DNA of 64,000 nt from Desulfobotulus pelophilus (GTDB lineage Bacteria > Desulfobacterota > Desulfobacteria > Desulfobacterales > ASO4-4): assembly GCF_026155325.1 (NCBI RefSeq), contig NZ_JAPFPW010000011.1, positions 87,275 through 151,274 on the forward strand, in the 5' to 3' direction. The notes under the pieces are model-generated. The model worked only from the letters and a program-made list of their open reading frames with translations. It ran no database searches and was not told the origin of the DNA. Each line of letters begins with the position of its first letter. Positions within the stretch are counted from its first letter, which is position 1. Position numbers and translations under genes: made by a program. This document shows, one piece after another, positions 44,652 through 53,688 of this stretch.

Positions 44652-45538
44652 ACAGTTGTTATGAAAAAAAGAGAGCTCATGGTAAACCCCCGTGGTTGCG
44701 GACAAAGCTTCCCAGAGGTCCTGTTTATGGCCGGGTATCGCAGCTTTTACAGCAGGGAGAGCTGCACACGGTTTGTCAAAAAGCCCGCTGCCCCAATCAG
44801 TTTGAGTGTTTTGGCAGGGGAACGGCAACCTTTCTTCTTCTGGGTGAACATTGCTCCCGCCATTGTCGTTTCTGTAATATTGATGCGGGCCCTCTGCTTC
44901 CACCGGATTCTGAAGAACCGAAGAGGGTTGCCGAAGCCGCCGCTGCTCTCGGTCTTTCCCATGTGGTACTGACTTCTGTTACCAGAGATGATCTTGAGGA
45001 CGGCGGTTCATCGGCCTTTGTGGCCACCATACAGGCACTGCGAAAGGTTTTGCCCCATGCTTCCGTTGAAGTATTGATTCCGGATTTTATGGGCTGTGCC
45101 ACATCTCTTACCGCTGTGCTGAATGCCGGACCGGATGTGCTGAACCACAATATGGAAACCGTCCGGCGACTGTACCCGGAAGTACGTCCTGAGGCCCTTT
45201 ATGAGCGATCGCTCGAACTTATCCGTCGGGTCTATGCCAGAGGAGCCATGCCAGCCAAATCCGGGATCATGCTGGGACTGGGAGAAGAGGACGGAGAAAT
45301 TGAAGAGACCTTGAAGGATATTTACAGGGCGGGATGCCGCATGCTTACCATAGGGCAGTATCTGCAGCCTTCACCGGCCCATATGGAAGTCCGGCGTTTT
45401 GTGCCCCCTGATGTGTTTGATTTTTGGAAAACGGCAGCCCTTTCCATGGGTTTCCAGTCCGTTGCCAGTGGCCCTTTTGTCCGCAGTTCCTATCATGCCG
45501 GAGATGATTTCAAACGCCTGAAGAAGCAACAGGAATGA
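44648..45538 (+). CDS. lipA: Lipoyl synthase LipA
   Basis: 296 residues. Radical-SAM enzyme that inserts two sulfurs into octanoyl groups. Auxiliary cluster cysteines Cys43, Cys48 and Cys54 (VCQKARCPNQFECF), radical-SAM motif Cys69-x3-Cys73-x2-Cys76 (EHCSRHCRFCN) and the C-terminal RSSY serine ligand are all present. No ATG or GTG precedes the conserved KPPWLRTKLP segment in this frame, so the TTG at 44648, overlapping the lipB stop, must be the start; GAGGCG lies upstream. Confidence 0.96.
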   Translation: MNSCYEKKRAHGKPPWLRTKLPRGPVYGRVSQLLQQGELHTVCQKARCPNQFECFGRGTATFLLLGEHCSRHCRFCNIDAGPLLPPDSEEPKRVAEAAAALGLSHVVLTSVTRDDLEDGGSSAFVATIQALRKVLPHASVEVLIPDFMGCATSLTAVLNAGPDVLNHNMETVRRLYPEVRPEALYERSLELIRRVYARGAMPAKSGIMLGLGEEDGEIEETLKDIYRAGCRMLTIGQYLQPSPAHMEVRRFVPPDVFDFWKTAALSMGFQSVASGPFVRSSYHAGDDFKRLKKQQE

Positions 45539-45577
45539 GGGGGCATGGCGAAAAACGAAAAGAAAGACGGAATATTA

Positions 45578-45600
45578 CCCTGACTAAAGCCAGGGGCTTT
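45578..45600 (+). other. Imperfect hairpin after lipA (terminator or insertion-element remnant)
   Basis: CCCTGACTAAAGCCAGGG folds with one mismatch, and its second half also pairs as AAAGCC-AGG-GGCTTT. No T-run follows. It may end lipA transcription. The shape also resembles end hairpins of IS200/IS605-type elements, but no transposase remains nearby, so I leave this open. Confidence 0.3.
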
Positions 45601-45799
45601 ATGGCAACCTTTGGTAGGGAAACAAAAAAGACAGAGTCATGAAGGATAGCCGTCAATCCAGACAATGGGTAGGAGATGCTTGATTCCGGCATGCAGGGAT
45701 TCCTCCTGCTTGTTATCCGTGACTTTATATTTTAAAAAAGTCTTGATATTATAGTGTGTTTTGCTGGTATCTGAAGAGAAAGAAAATAGAGGATCAAAA

Positions 45800-47182
45800 T
45801 TGCAAAGGATGGATCAGTCCGGCAGATGCCGGATTTTTATTGGTGAAAGCCGGGCACTGCTGCGTCTGGCTCTTCCCGTGTGGGTGGGGCAGCTTGCCTT
45901 CAGTGCGGCCGGTGTGGTGGATACCCTGATGTCCGGCCGGGTGGGAACTGTGGATCTGGCCGGTGTCGGCATGGGAGCCAGCACATGGGCACCTGTGCTG
46001 TTCGGCATGACGGGGTTGCTGCTTGGCGTGAGTCCCATGGTGGCGCAACTTGCTGGAGGTGGCAAAAAGGAAGTCATTGCCGATGTGGTACATCATGGCC
46101 TTCTGCTGGCCCTGATGGCAGGTCTCAGTGTTGCCCTGCTCCTGCAGTGCATGGGACCCGTTCTGCGTTTTATGGGAACACCGGACAGTGTCATCACCGT
46201 TACCCTTCTTTATCTGCGGGGTCTGGGCCTGGGTGTTCCCGCCATGGCAGGTTATCTCGTACTGAAATGTTTTTCCGAAGCCATGGGGGATACCCGCCCT
46301 CAGATGCTGATTTCTCTTTTCGGCCTTGGCTGCAATGTCTGCCTGAATTTTCTTTTTATTTACGGGGGTGCCGGTATCCCGGCCATGGGGGGGGCCGGAT
46401 GCGGATGGGCCAGTGGTCTGACTTTTTGGATCATGTTTATCGGAATGGCAGTCTACCTGATGCGTGCACGGGCTTTCCGAAGCCTGCGCTGGGTACGAAG
46501 ACCCCGGTTCAGAAGGGCACCTCTGGAAGAACTTGTTCGTCTGGGAGGCCCCATCAGCCTGACACTGTTTATGGAAGCCAGTATTTTCGGATGCATTATT
46601 CTTTTTATCGGAGGGCTGGGTTCCACCGTTGTTGCGGGCCACCAGGTGGCCATGAATTTTTCCGGACTGATTTATACCATTCCCTTAAGCATTGCCACGG
46701 CCATAACCGTCCGGGTTGGGCAGGCCACAGGCCGTATGAGTCTCCATGATGCCATGAATGCAGCCTGGACGGGAATGGGGCTGGCTCTGGTGGTTGCTGC
46801 CTGTACCCTGACAGTCACTTTTTTGCTGCGTCATATGATTGTGGCCGTATATGTGCCGGATCCTGCCGTACGGGCCATGGCTGCGGATCTGTTGATTCTG
46901 GGTGCCCTGTACCAGTTGTCCGATGCCGTGATGACCGCATCCCTGGGGGCCTTGCGGGGGTTCAGGGATACGGCGGTACCCATGCGGCTTACTTTTCTGG
47001 CCTACTGGGGGATTGCCATGCCTCTGGGATATACGTTGGGTATGACGGACTGGCTGGTTCCCCGTATGGGAGCAGCCGGTTTCTGGATCAGCCTGATCAC
47101 AGGCCTGAGCCTGGCTGCCCTTATGCTCCTGTTGCGTCTTTTGCGGGTAAGAAAGAAACATATCCATCGCTTTTTACAGTGA
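45800..47182 (+). CDS. MATE family multidrug efflux transporter (NorM type)
   Basis: About 460 residues with twelve hydrophobic segments in two repeats. N-terminal LLRLALPVWVGQLAFSAAGVVDTLMSGR, GVGMGASTW, and internal repeat LVRLGGPISLTLFMEASIF with VAGHQVAMNF fit MATE exporters (Na+ or H+ driven, exporting cationic drugs and dyes). The start is uncertain: TTG at 45800 has AGAGGA six bases upstream, ATG at 45809 is close, and the frame is open to a TTG at 45761. Substrate unknown. Confidence 0.92.
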   Translation: MQRMDQSGRCRIFIGESRALLRLALPVWVGQLAFSAAGVVDTLMSGRVGTVDLAGVGMGASTWAPVLFGMTGLLLGVSPMVAQLAGGGKKEVIADVVHHGLLLALMAGLSVALLLQCMGPVLRFMGTPDSVITVTLLYLRGLGLGVPAMAGYLVLKCFSEAMGDTRPQMLISLFGLGCNVCLNFLFIYGGAGIPAMGGAGCGWASGLTFWIMFIGMAVYLMRARAFRSLRWVRRPRFRRAPLEELVRLGGPISLTLFMEASIFGCIILFIGGLGSTVVAGHQVAMNFSGLIYTIPLSIATAITVRVGQATGRMSLHDAMNAAWTGMGLALVVAACTLTVTFLLRHMIVAVYVPDPAVRAMAADLLILGALYQLSDAVMTASLGALRGFRDTAVPMRLTFLAYWGIAMPLGYTLGMTDWLVPRMGAAGFWISLITGLSLAALMLLLRLLRVRKKHIHRFLQ

Positions 47183-47230
47183 GGAGCATGCCTGTTTTGT
47201 TGTTGGCAAGAGGCGTTGTTGATGTCTCTT

Positions 47231-48013
47231 TTATTTTGTCTGCATATCAGGGGAAGGATACCAGGGCGGATCAAAGAAGAGAAAGAGCTGATGGAAAACG
47301 GCAGGCCATAGTTTTAAAAGTAGCTGCGGGCATTCAAAAAAATATTCGCAGCATACGGCAAAAAATTCTGCCGGTGAGTCCAGAGCAGAGGGGTCAATGG
47401 ATACCGGGTCTTTTTTTTCCCGTGCACCCTGTTTTGCGTCTTTCCATGCCCCTCTGAAAGCCTCTGTCCATGCCCGTGTATTCATGGACGGAGGCAAAAC
47501 AGGGAAGCCATTGGCCTCCTTGTTCCCCATATCCAGAATATGGGCCACTTCATGGATGACAACATTGTATCCGCTTCCCTGGCCGGAAGCATGAACATCT
47601 TCCCATGACAGCACAACAGTGCCGTGCTGCCAGGCTTCACCGGAGAGAATTTCTTTGCGCTGATGAACAATGCCGCCTTCATCCGCTTCTTCCGTATGGG
47701 AAATAAAAACGGATGGATACATGATAATGGAAGAAAGGTTATCCAGACGGGTCAACCCGAGGCTGAAAACGGGAATGCAGGCCAGGGTGGCAACGTAGGC
47801 CTGCATGAAAGAATCCGTTTCAAGCCCCTGGATACCTTCGAATTTTTTTTCGTACATAAAAAGGGATGCCATATCCCGAAGCTTAAAAGCCGAATCCGGA
47901 TCTATGGTGTCGAGAATGGGAATATCCGTGCGCACACTTTCCCACAGATCCCTGTCCATCCGGACCCGGCCCAGAATTTTTTTCCTGCGCCAATCACGCC
48001 ATTTCCCGAGCAT
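47231..48013 (-). CDS. mtfA: M90 (MtfA/YeeI-like) zinc metallopeptidase
   Basis: About 260 residues, as long as E. coli MtfA. Zinc motif HEVAH (His154, Glu155, His158) followed by the family's SPAEFFAVCCEYFFE segment that supplies the next zinc ligand, and WEDVHASGQGSGYNVVIHE. MtfA binds the Mlc repressor in E. coli, but the target here is unknown. The start at 48013 (MLGKWRDWRRKK) has AGAAGGA; the frame extends upstream into the acyltransferase gene. Same strand as, and 65 bases after, that gene. Confidence 0.88.
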   Translation of the reverse strand: MLGKWRDWRRKKILGRVRMDRDLWESVRTDIPILDTIDPDSAFKLRDMASLFMYEKKFEGIQGLETDSFMQAYVATLACIPVFSLGLTRLDNLSSIIMYPSVFISHTEEADEGGIVHQRKEILSGEAWQHGTVVLSWEDVHASGQGSGYNVVIHEVAHILDMGNKEANGFPVLPPSMNTRAWTEAFRGAWKDAKQGAREKKDPVSIDPSALDSPAEFFAVCCEYFFECPQLLLKLWPAVFHQLFLFFDPPWYPSPDMQTK

Positions 48014-48078
48014 TGTCCTTCTCCCTGATCCCGAAGCTTGTTGCCGCATGATCCTATACCCCGGCTTCTGCCCGGAGT

Positions 48079-48960
48079 TCATTGTTTTCGGGTTTTCCAG
48101 CGGTCGTGCATCCATAGCCACTGTTCCGGGTATCTGCGAACCATCACTTCAATGGCATTGTTGTACCTCTGGGTATTGATGCGGATATCTTCTTCGGGAT
48201 TTCCCGTGCGGATAAGCGGGATTTCAGGGTAGAAAATCATTTTATAGCGTTTCCCCTCCCTGGCAATGAGTGCAGGGACCACCGCCGCTTCCGTTGCCAG
48301 GGAAAGCAGGGCCGGGCCTTTGGAAGCGTAGGCGTCACATCCCATAAAATGAATCAGGGTACCGTTTTTTGTGTTGGCATTCTGATCAATGAAGATGGCA
48401 ATACTTTCCCCCCTGTTCAGTCTGTCATGGATTTTTTCTACAGAATTACGCAGTGGAATCATGTTTGCGCCAAGGCGCGTTCTGGCCCGTAAAAAAAATG
48501 CATCCAGAGGTTTGAAATCCATGGTTCTGTAAATGGTATTATTGGGCAGTTTGATTTTTTCAAGGCAGGCAGGCAGGATTTCCCAGGTACCGATATGACC
48601 TGTGATGAGAATGACGCCCTTTTTTTTCAGGTACGCCCTGCTGAGATTTTCCAGCCCTTCGGGGCTCAGATGGTTATAAATATTCCGCCCGTTCAGGTGC
48701 AGCCCCCAACCTATTTCAAAAAACATTTCCCCCCAGTGCCTGAAAACGTCAAAGACGAGAGAGCGGATCTGCTTTTCTGATTTTTCCGGGAAGACCATGG
48801 CCAGATTTTTTTCTGCCAGAACCCTGTGCCTGCGGTCCAGATTGTACCAGATCCGTGCAATAGCATGGGCCATGCCAACACGCCACGATTGTGGAAGCCC
48901 GCCAAGGGTCCACATGAAGCCATAAATGATTGTATAAATGATTTTATCCTGAAAACGCAT
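48079..48960 (-). CDS. LpxL/HtrB-type lysophospholipid acyltransferase
   Basis: 293 residues. An N-terminal hydrophobic anchor (about 8-25), HxxxxE catalytic motif GHIGTWE (His122, Glu127), the IDQNA segment matching the conserved DQ region and the C-terminal WLWMHDRWKTR. This family adds secondary acyl chains to lipid A or related lipids at the inner membrane, supporting a Gram-negative envelope. AGAAGGATG precedes the ATG. No lpx gene is near. Confidence 0.9.
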   Translation of the reverse strand: MRFQDKIIYTIIYGFMWTLGGLPQSWRVGMAHAIARIWYNLDRRHRVLAEKNLAMVFPEKSEKQIRSLVFDVFRHWGEMFFEIGWGLHLNGRNIYNHLSPEGLENLSRAYLKKKGVILITGHIGTWEILPACLEKIKLPNNTIYRTMDFKPLDAFFLRARTRLGANMIPLRNSVEKIHDRLNRGESIAIFIDQNANTKNGTLIHFMGCDAYASKGPALLSLATEAAVVPALIAREGKRYKMIFYPEIPLIRTGNPEEDIRINTQRYNNAIEVMVRRYPEQWLWMHDRWKTRKQ

Positions 48961-49099
48961 GGGGCATCCTTCTCTGTTATGCTTGCTGGTGCTTGATGTT
49001 GTTTCTTCTCCGTAACAGGAGTACGGATTGATGGGAACCGCAAGTAACTATTGTCATCCCATTTGTGCATCATGCTCTATGGACAGTCATGGGACACCG

Positions 49100-49337
49100 G
49101 TCCGAACCTTTGCCCTTGTTCCCGCGAAGAGGGGAACAAGGTGCATTTGATTCCCGATGTCCGCCTTCACGGGCATGACAGACAGGCTGTCTTTTTGGGA
49201 CGATCCGATCTGACCCTGAAGCGCAGCCCTTCAAGATGGCTTTATCATAAGCCTGCGCAGGTTTCATGGAAAAAATGCAGCTTGGTGTTGTAAGGGCAGC
49301 TTTTACGGGTGGCAGGTGCGGGGCCTGCCCCTGCCAC
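49100..49337. repeat. Repeat-rich non-coding gap upstream of the ThDP enzyme 3' end
   Basis: The gap 48961-49401 contains no supported gene. CCTTGTTCCCGCGAAGAGGGGAACAAGG (49114-49141) and CCGCCTTCACGGGCATGACAG (about 49161-49181) look like degenerate copies of the dispersed TTCCCGCGAAGGCGGGAATCC-type element common in proteobacteria. A 29-base palindrome GTGGCAGG..CCTGCCAC spans 49309-49337. These suggest a repeat hotspot. Confidence 0.4.
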
Positions 49338-49401
49338 AAATTGCCATGTCTCTGTGCCGCAGGGAGTAGCGAAGACAGGTGTATGGCCTGCCCTACGGTT
49401 T

Positions 49402-50958
49402 TTACATGGACCCACCGGTAAGTTTTGCCACAATCATCCGAGGGCCATCCATGAAGTTCCGGCGGGAAAGGGCCTGCTGCAGATGGGCAGCCGTGTAGAC
49501 CTCTTCCGCCGGAACACCCATGCTTTCCGCAAGACCGATCCAGCCGATGGGGGGATTTGTTAATTGGGTAAGGCTGGTTGCTCTGGAGCCGGGGCTGGTA
49601 ATACCTGCACGGTTCATTTCCATATTCAGAATATTGTAGCCACCGTTTTCGCAGAGAATGGTGGTGACAGGAAGCTTTTCCCTTGCCTGTGTCCAGAGAG
49701 CCTGAAAGGTGTACATGGCACTGCCATCGGCCTGAAGTCCGATCACAGGCCTTTCCGGACAGGCCATGGCAGCACCAATGGCACAGGGCATACCAAAACC
49801 AATGGCACCGCCCGTAATGGAAAGGGCCGTATGCGGGGAGGCTCCGGCTGCGTAGTGATTATAGAACAATCCAGAGCTGATCCCTTCATCCACCACAATG
49901 GCATTTTCGGGCTGCATGCTGGCAAGGATGATTCCAAGGGAAACCATATCCAGCTGTTCGCCGGGATTGGCGTCAAGCAGAGGAGAGTTGGGGGGAGCAA
50001 TATCCCCGGCTGCTGCGCCGAGGATTCCGGCAAGGGTTTCCAGAGAGGTTGCGACAGTATCTCCGGGTTTTGCTATCTGCAGGATGTGGTGTCTGGAGCT
50101 GAGAATCTGTCCGGGGATGCCGGGGTAGCCGAAAAAGGCTACGGGTGCATCCATGCCTGCAAGGAGAATGGTGTCAAAACTGGCAAGTCGTTCAATGGCT
50201 GCTTCAGGGAAATAGGGTATCCTTTCTGGTGCGGGCAGTCCTAAGCCCCTTTCCAGTCGGGCAGGAAAGGTTTCCATGAAAAGGGATACGCCGGTTTTAC
50301 CGGCAATGGCTGCTGCTGCCGTAAGTCCCCGAATGCTTAATGCAGATCCTCCCAGAAGAAGGGCCGGTTTTTTGGCATGTTGAAGGGCCTGCGCTGCTTT
50401 TTCAATGGTCTGGTCACTGAACTCCGTAGCAGGCAGGGAAGGAGGGACACAGACCGTGTTATCTGCGGGCATGTCCTGAACGTCATGGGGAAGCACGAGG
50501 CTGGCAATCTGGCCGGACATGGCCGCGCCATAGGCGGCAAGAATATCTTCGGATGCGGTGCTGGAACTGGCCGTATAACGGACCCATCCGGGCAGGGATC
50601 CGGCCAGACGTTCAACGGGCATGGTAAGGGGAGCGTTGGCATTCCGATGCCATGTGGCATGGTCACCGATTATATTGATGACAGGACTGCGAGCCCTGCG
50701 GGCATTGTGAAGGTTGGCTATGCCATTGGCCAATCCCGGACCAAGATGAAGGAGGGTGAGACCGGGTAGTCCGCTCATGCGGGCCTGTCCATCGGCCGCA
50801 CCGGTGGCCACACCTTCAAAAAGGCAGAGAACAGGGCGAATTTCTTTAATGGAATCAAAGGCCTTAACAAGGGGCATTTCCGTAGTGCCGGGATTGGCAT
50901 AGCAGGTTGTTATGCCTGTATTGGCAAAACTTTTCAGAATGAGTTCGGATACGTTCAT
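49402..50958 (-). CDS. Thiamine diphosphate-dependent decarboxylase/acetolactate synthase-like enzyme
   Basis: About 518 residues with three ThDP domains. Catalytic Glu48 in LFEGVATGAADGQARM, PLVLPHDVQD in the Pyr domain, and the ThDP-binding segment LQADGSAMYTFQALWTQ..ENGGYN in the C-terminal domain. The residue pattern (ADGS, NGGYN) fits acetolactate-synthase-like or benzoylformate-decarboxylase-like enzymes rather than true IlvB. No ilvN small subunit is present, so valine synthesis is unlikely. SD AGGAGAAATC precedes the ATG at 50958. It sits after a chemoreceptor gene on the same strand. Substrate unknown. Confidence 0.85.
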   Translation of the reverse strand: MNVSELILKSFANTGITTCYANPGTTEMPLVKAFDSIKEIRPVLCLFEGVATGAADGQARMSGLPGLTLLHLGPGLANGIANLHNARRARSPVINIIGDHATWHRNANAPLTMPVERLAGSLPGWVRYTASSSTASEDILAAYGAAMSGQIASLVLPHDVQDMPADNTVCVPPSLPATEFSDQTIEKAAQALQHAKKPALLLGGSALSIRGLTAAAAIAGKTGVSLFMETFPARLERGLGLPAPERIPYFPEAAIERLASFDTILLAGMDAPVAFFGYPGIPGQILSSRHHILQIAKPGDTVATSLETLAGILGAAAGDIAPPNSPLLDANPGEQLDMVSLGIILASMQPENAIVVDEGISSGLFYNHYAAGASPHTALSITGGAIGFGMPCAIGAAMACPERPVIGLQADGSAMYTFQALWTQAREKLPVTTILCENGGYNILNMEMNRAGITSPGSRATSLTQLTNPPIGWIGLAESMGVPAEEVYTAAHLQQALSRRNFMDGPRMIVAKLTGGSM

Positions 50959-51099
50959 GAAAAGATTTCTCCTTTTATGGAGGATCATTGTTTCTGAAGA
51001 AAGATTCCGCCGGATGGGTCTGCGCCGTTAAAGCCGCCGATTCAGCCTTGATCCTTATACTTGTTTCGTAGCTGTTTTTCAGCTAAACTGGCCTTATCA

Positions 51100-53175
51100 T
51101 TAAACGTTAAAACGTCCGGTAAGCTCAGAGAGGTCCGCGCCCAGTCTGGCGAGTTCATCCGCACTGCTGGTTACTTCTTTCCCTTCCTTTCTGAGATTAT
51201 CCGTTTTGGAGTTGACTGCTGAAATGTCAGAAGAAATTTCGGCAGCAGCCACAGAAAGCTGGCTGACATTGGCGTTGACCTCCTGTGCACCGGCGGAGGC
51301 CTGACTGATGTTGCCCGCAATTTCCCGCGTGGCCGCCGTCTGCTCTTCCACTGCCGTTGCAATGGTGGCATTAATATCGGAAATATCTCCAATAACCCTT
51401 ACCACATCTCCAATGGCCACAATGGTTTCTTCGGAAAGACCCTGTATCCCTTCAATGCGTTCACGGATTTCCCGGGTCGCTTTGGCTGTCTGGCGGGAAA
51501 GCTCTTTGATTTCACCGGCAACAACAGCAAAGCCCTTGCCGGCATCACCGGCTCTGGCTGCTTCAATGGTGGCATTGAGGGCAAGAAGGTTGGTCTGTTC
51601 CGATATTTCCGTAATGGTTTCCGTAACCGTAGAAATTTTCCTTGCTGCTTCCTCCAGTGCCCACATCCGCTCCGAGGCGGTTTTTCCCGTTACAACGGCT
51701 TTTTCTGAAATGGTACGGGCCTTTTCCGAATTGATGGCAATTTCAGTAATGGTGCTGGTCATTTCTTCGGTGGCTGTGGCCACCATGTTGATGTTGGTGG
51801 ATGCCTCTTCCATGGCTGCGGCAACGGTGTGAATGTTGGTTGTCATCTGACGGGAGGCGGCGGTTACTTTTTTTGCATTTTCCGCTGTTCCGGCGGTTTC
51901 TGTGGCCATGCGGGCGGCGATGGTGGTAAGGCCTGATGAAGACTGGTTGAGGGTTGTGGCATTTTTTTGAATCCGGGCTATCATGGTTTGCAGGTTGGTA
52001 ATGAAGGTATTGAAATTTTGACTGAGAAAGGCAATTTCGTCTTTGCCGCTTACGGGAAGACGCCGGGTCAGATCGCCTTCCCCTTCGGATATTTCCCTGA
52101 GGTTGGAGGCCACGTGCTGGATGGGACGAACAATGATACGGTCGGCAATGCCATAAACAACCACAAAGAGCAGAATGACGGAAAAAACTCCGATTCCCAT
52201 GCTGGCATTACGGAGGTAGCGGGAACCTTCCAGCACCTTATCCATAGACACCACAACGGCCAGGCTCCATGGAGCCTCACTTCTGCCGATCTGAATGGGA
52301 GCATATACCGTAAAGCTGTTGCCACCAAAAATGGCAGAACGGCCCAGTTCCCGGACTGGCCTGCCTTCTGCAACGGAGCGGATAATGGCTTCGTCTACGC
52401 CGAAATCTCTCATGTGGGCACCAATGGCCTTATCCTGAGGATGGGCGACGCCGATGCCATCATTGGAAACAAGAAATCCATAGCTGTGGTCGGCTCCAAA
52501 AGGCTGAACGGCGGCAATGATTTCTCCCATACGGTCCATGGAGTAATCCACGCCCGCAACGCCCACTATCCTGCCGTTGGCCCGTATGGGAACACAGGCG
52601 GAAACCAGCATGGTCATTTTTCCGGCAATTTCATATTCCGTAGGGGGAGTGATAAAAATTTTACCCGTGCGGTAGGGCTGCCAGTACCATTGGCCATCCG
52701 GGCTGTCTTCGGCATAAGCACCCGTAATGTCGAGCTCCGGTGTACCGCTGCTGCGGTGCCAGTAGGGCATGAACTGCCCGGTTTCATCACTGCCATCGGT
52801 ATTTCTGAATTCCGCATCTTTCTTGTCAAAGGCATTGGGATGCCACACGGCCCATGCACCCCAGAACTGGGGATTCTCGGCCAGAACACCGCGCATGAGA
52901 GCTGTTACCATTTTCCGTGAGTGAAGCATTCCGGAGCTTTGACCTCCGCCCAGTATCTGCGCCATGGTTTCTGCCGCATTCAGCGGTTCTTCCAGCTGTG
53001 CCCGTACTTCACCTCCATGGCGGTGGGCTGCTTCCGTTGCAATATTTTCGGCGGCTTCGCGCAGTTGGCCGGAGGCCATGTGACTGATGGTCCAGATGGT
53101 TACGGTAAAGGCCAGAACAGCCACGGAGCATACGGCAAAGAGCATTTTGGTTTTCAGACGCATTGTGGAAAACAT
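51100..53175 (-). CDS. Methyl-accepting chemotaxis protein with dCache sensor domain
   Basis: About 691 residues. TM1 (about 10-30), a double-Cache periplasmic domain (about 35-330; [39 protein letters not shown]), TM2 (about 335-360), HAMP ([23 protein letters not shown]) and a signalling domain with [20 protein letters not shown] at the tip. dCache domains often bind amino acids, organic acids or amines. The start is ATG at 53175 with GAGG, or ATG four codons earlier. A single orphan receptor, presumably served by a CheA/CheW set elsewhere. Confidence 0.93.
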   Translation of the reverse strand: MFSTMRLKTKMLFAVCSVAVLAFTVTIWTISHMASGQLREAAENIATEAAHRHGGEVRAQLEEPLNAAETMAQILGGGQSSGMLHSRKMVTALMRGVLAENPQFWGAWAVWHPNAFDKKDAEFRNTDGSDETGQFMPYWHRSSGTPELDITGAYAEDSPDGQWYWQPYRTGKIFITPPTEYEIAGKMTMLVSACVPIRANGRIVGVAGVDYSMDRMGEIIAAVQPFGADHSYGFLVSNDGIGVAHPQDKAIGAHMRDFGVDEAIIRSVAEGRPVRELGRSAIFGGNSFTVYAPIQIGRSEAPWSLAVVVSMDKVLEGSRYLRNASMGIGVFSVILLFVVVYGIADRIIVRPIQHVASNLREISEGEGDLTRRLPVSGKDEIAFLSQNFNTFITNLQTMIARIQKNATTLNQSSSGLTTIAARMATETAGTAENAKKVTAASRQMTTNIHTVAAAMEEASTNINMVATATEEMTSTITEIAINSEKARTISEKAVVTGKTASERMWALEEAARKISTVTETITEISEQTNLLALNATIEAARAGDAGKGFAVVAGEIKELSRQTAKATREIRERIEGIQGLSEETIVAIGDVVRVIGDISDINATIATAVEEQTAATREIAGNISQASAGAQEVNANVSQLSVAAAEISSDISAVNSKTDNLRKEGKEVTSSADELARLGADLSELTGRFNV

Positions 53176-53688
53176 GGCAAACCTCATGGCTAAAGGGAGC
53201 TGGTGCGTTATTCATATTCACCAGGTAGTATGAAGGATAGTTTTTATAAAAGAAAAAATCTTGCAGGACATAACCCGGAAGAAAAATATGGTAAATATAG
53301 AACATGCATCTTTATGATGAAACCTTTTTTTGGAGGGAACAGATATCTGGATGCGGGGAGTCCGGATATCTGCAAAGGGAGGAAAACAGCCGGGAGTTTG
53401 CGGAACCTTGTCCTTTCCGGAAGGGTATCCGGGAAACAAAGCTCCGGGATGGTGTGCCGGAAACGGGGGAGGGCATGTCCGGCTTTCTGGCTATCAAACC
53501 TTTTTTATGTTTGGAAATAATGAGTGGGATGTAAGGTTTCAGTTGGTTATTTGTGTGGGTTGTACAGGCATTTGCTGGCTGGAGGAGGAGACAGAGACTC
53601 CGTCATCAGGGTGGAAGCATACGGCATGATGGTCATGTGCTGGCAGTCAGGATACGGCAATGAAAGAATGGAAGAAAAAAGCCTGTAT
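53176..53688. other. Non-coding gap upstream of the dCache receptor
   Basis: About 510 bases without a supported gene. One hairpin, AGATATCTGGA / TCCGGATATCT (53341-53371, 9-base loop), stands out but has no T-run. Open frames here have no ribosome sites and no recognisable products. Confidence 0.4.
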
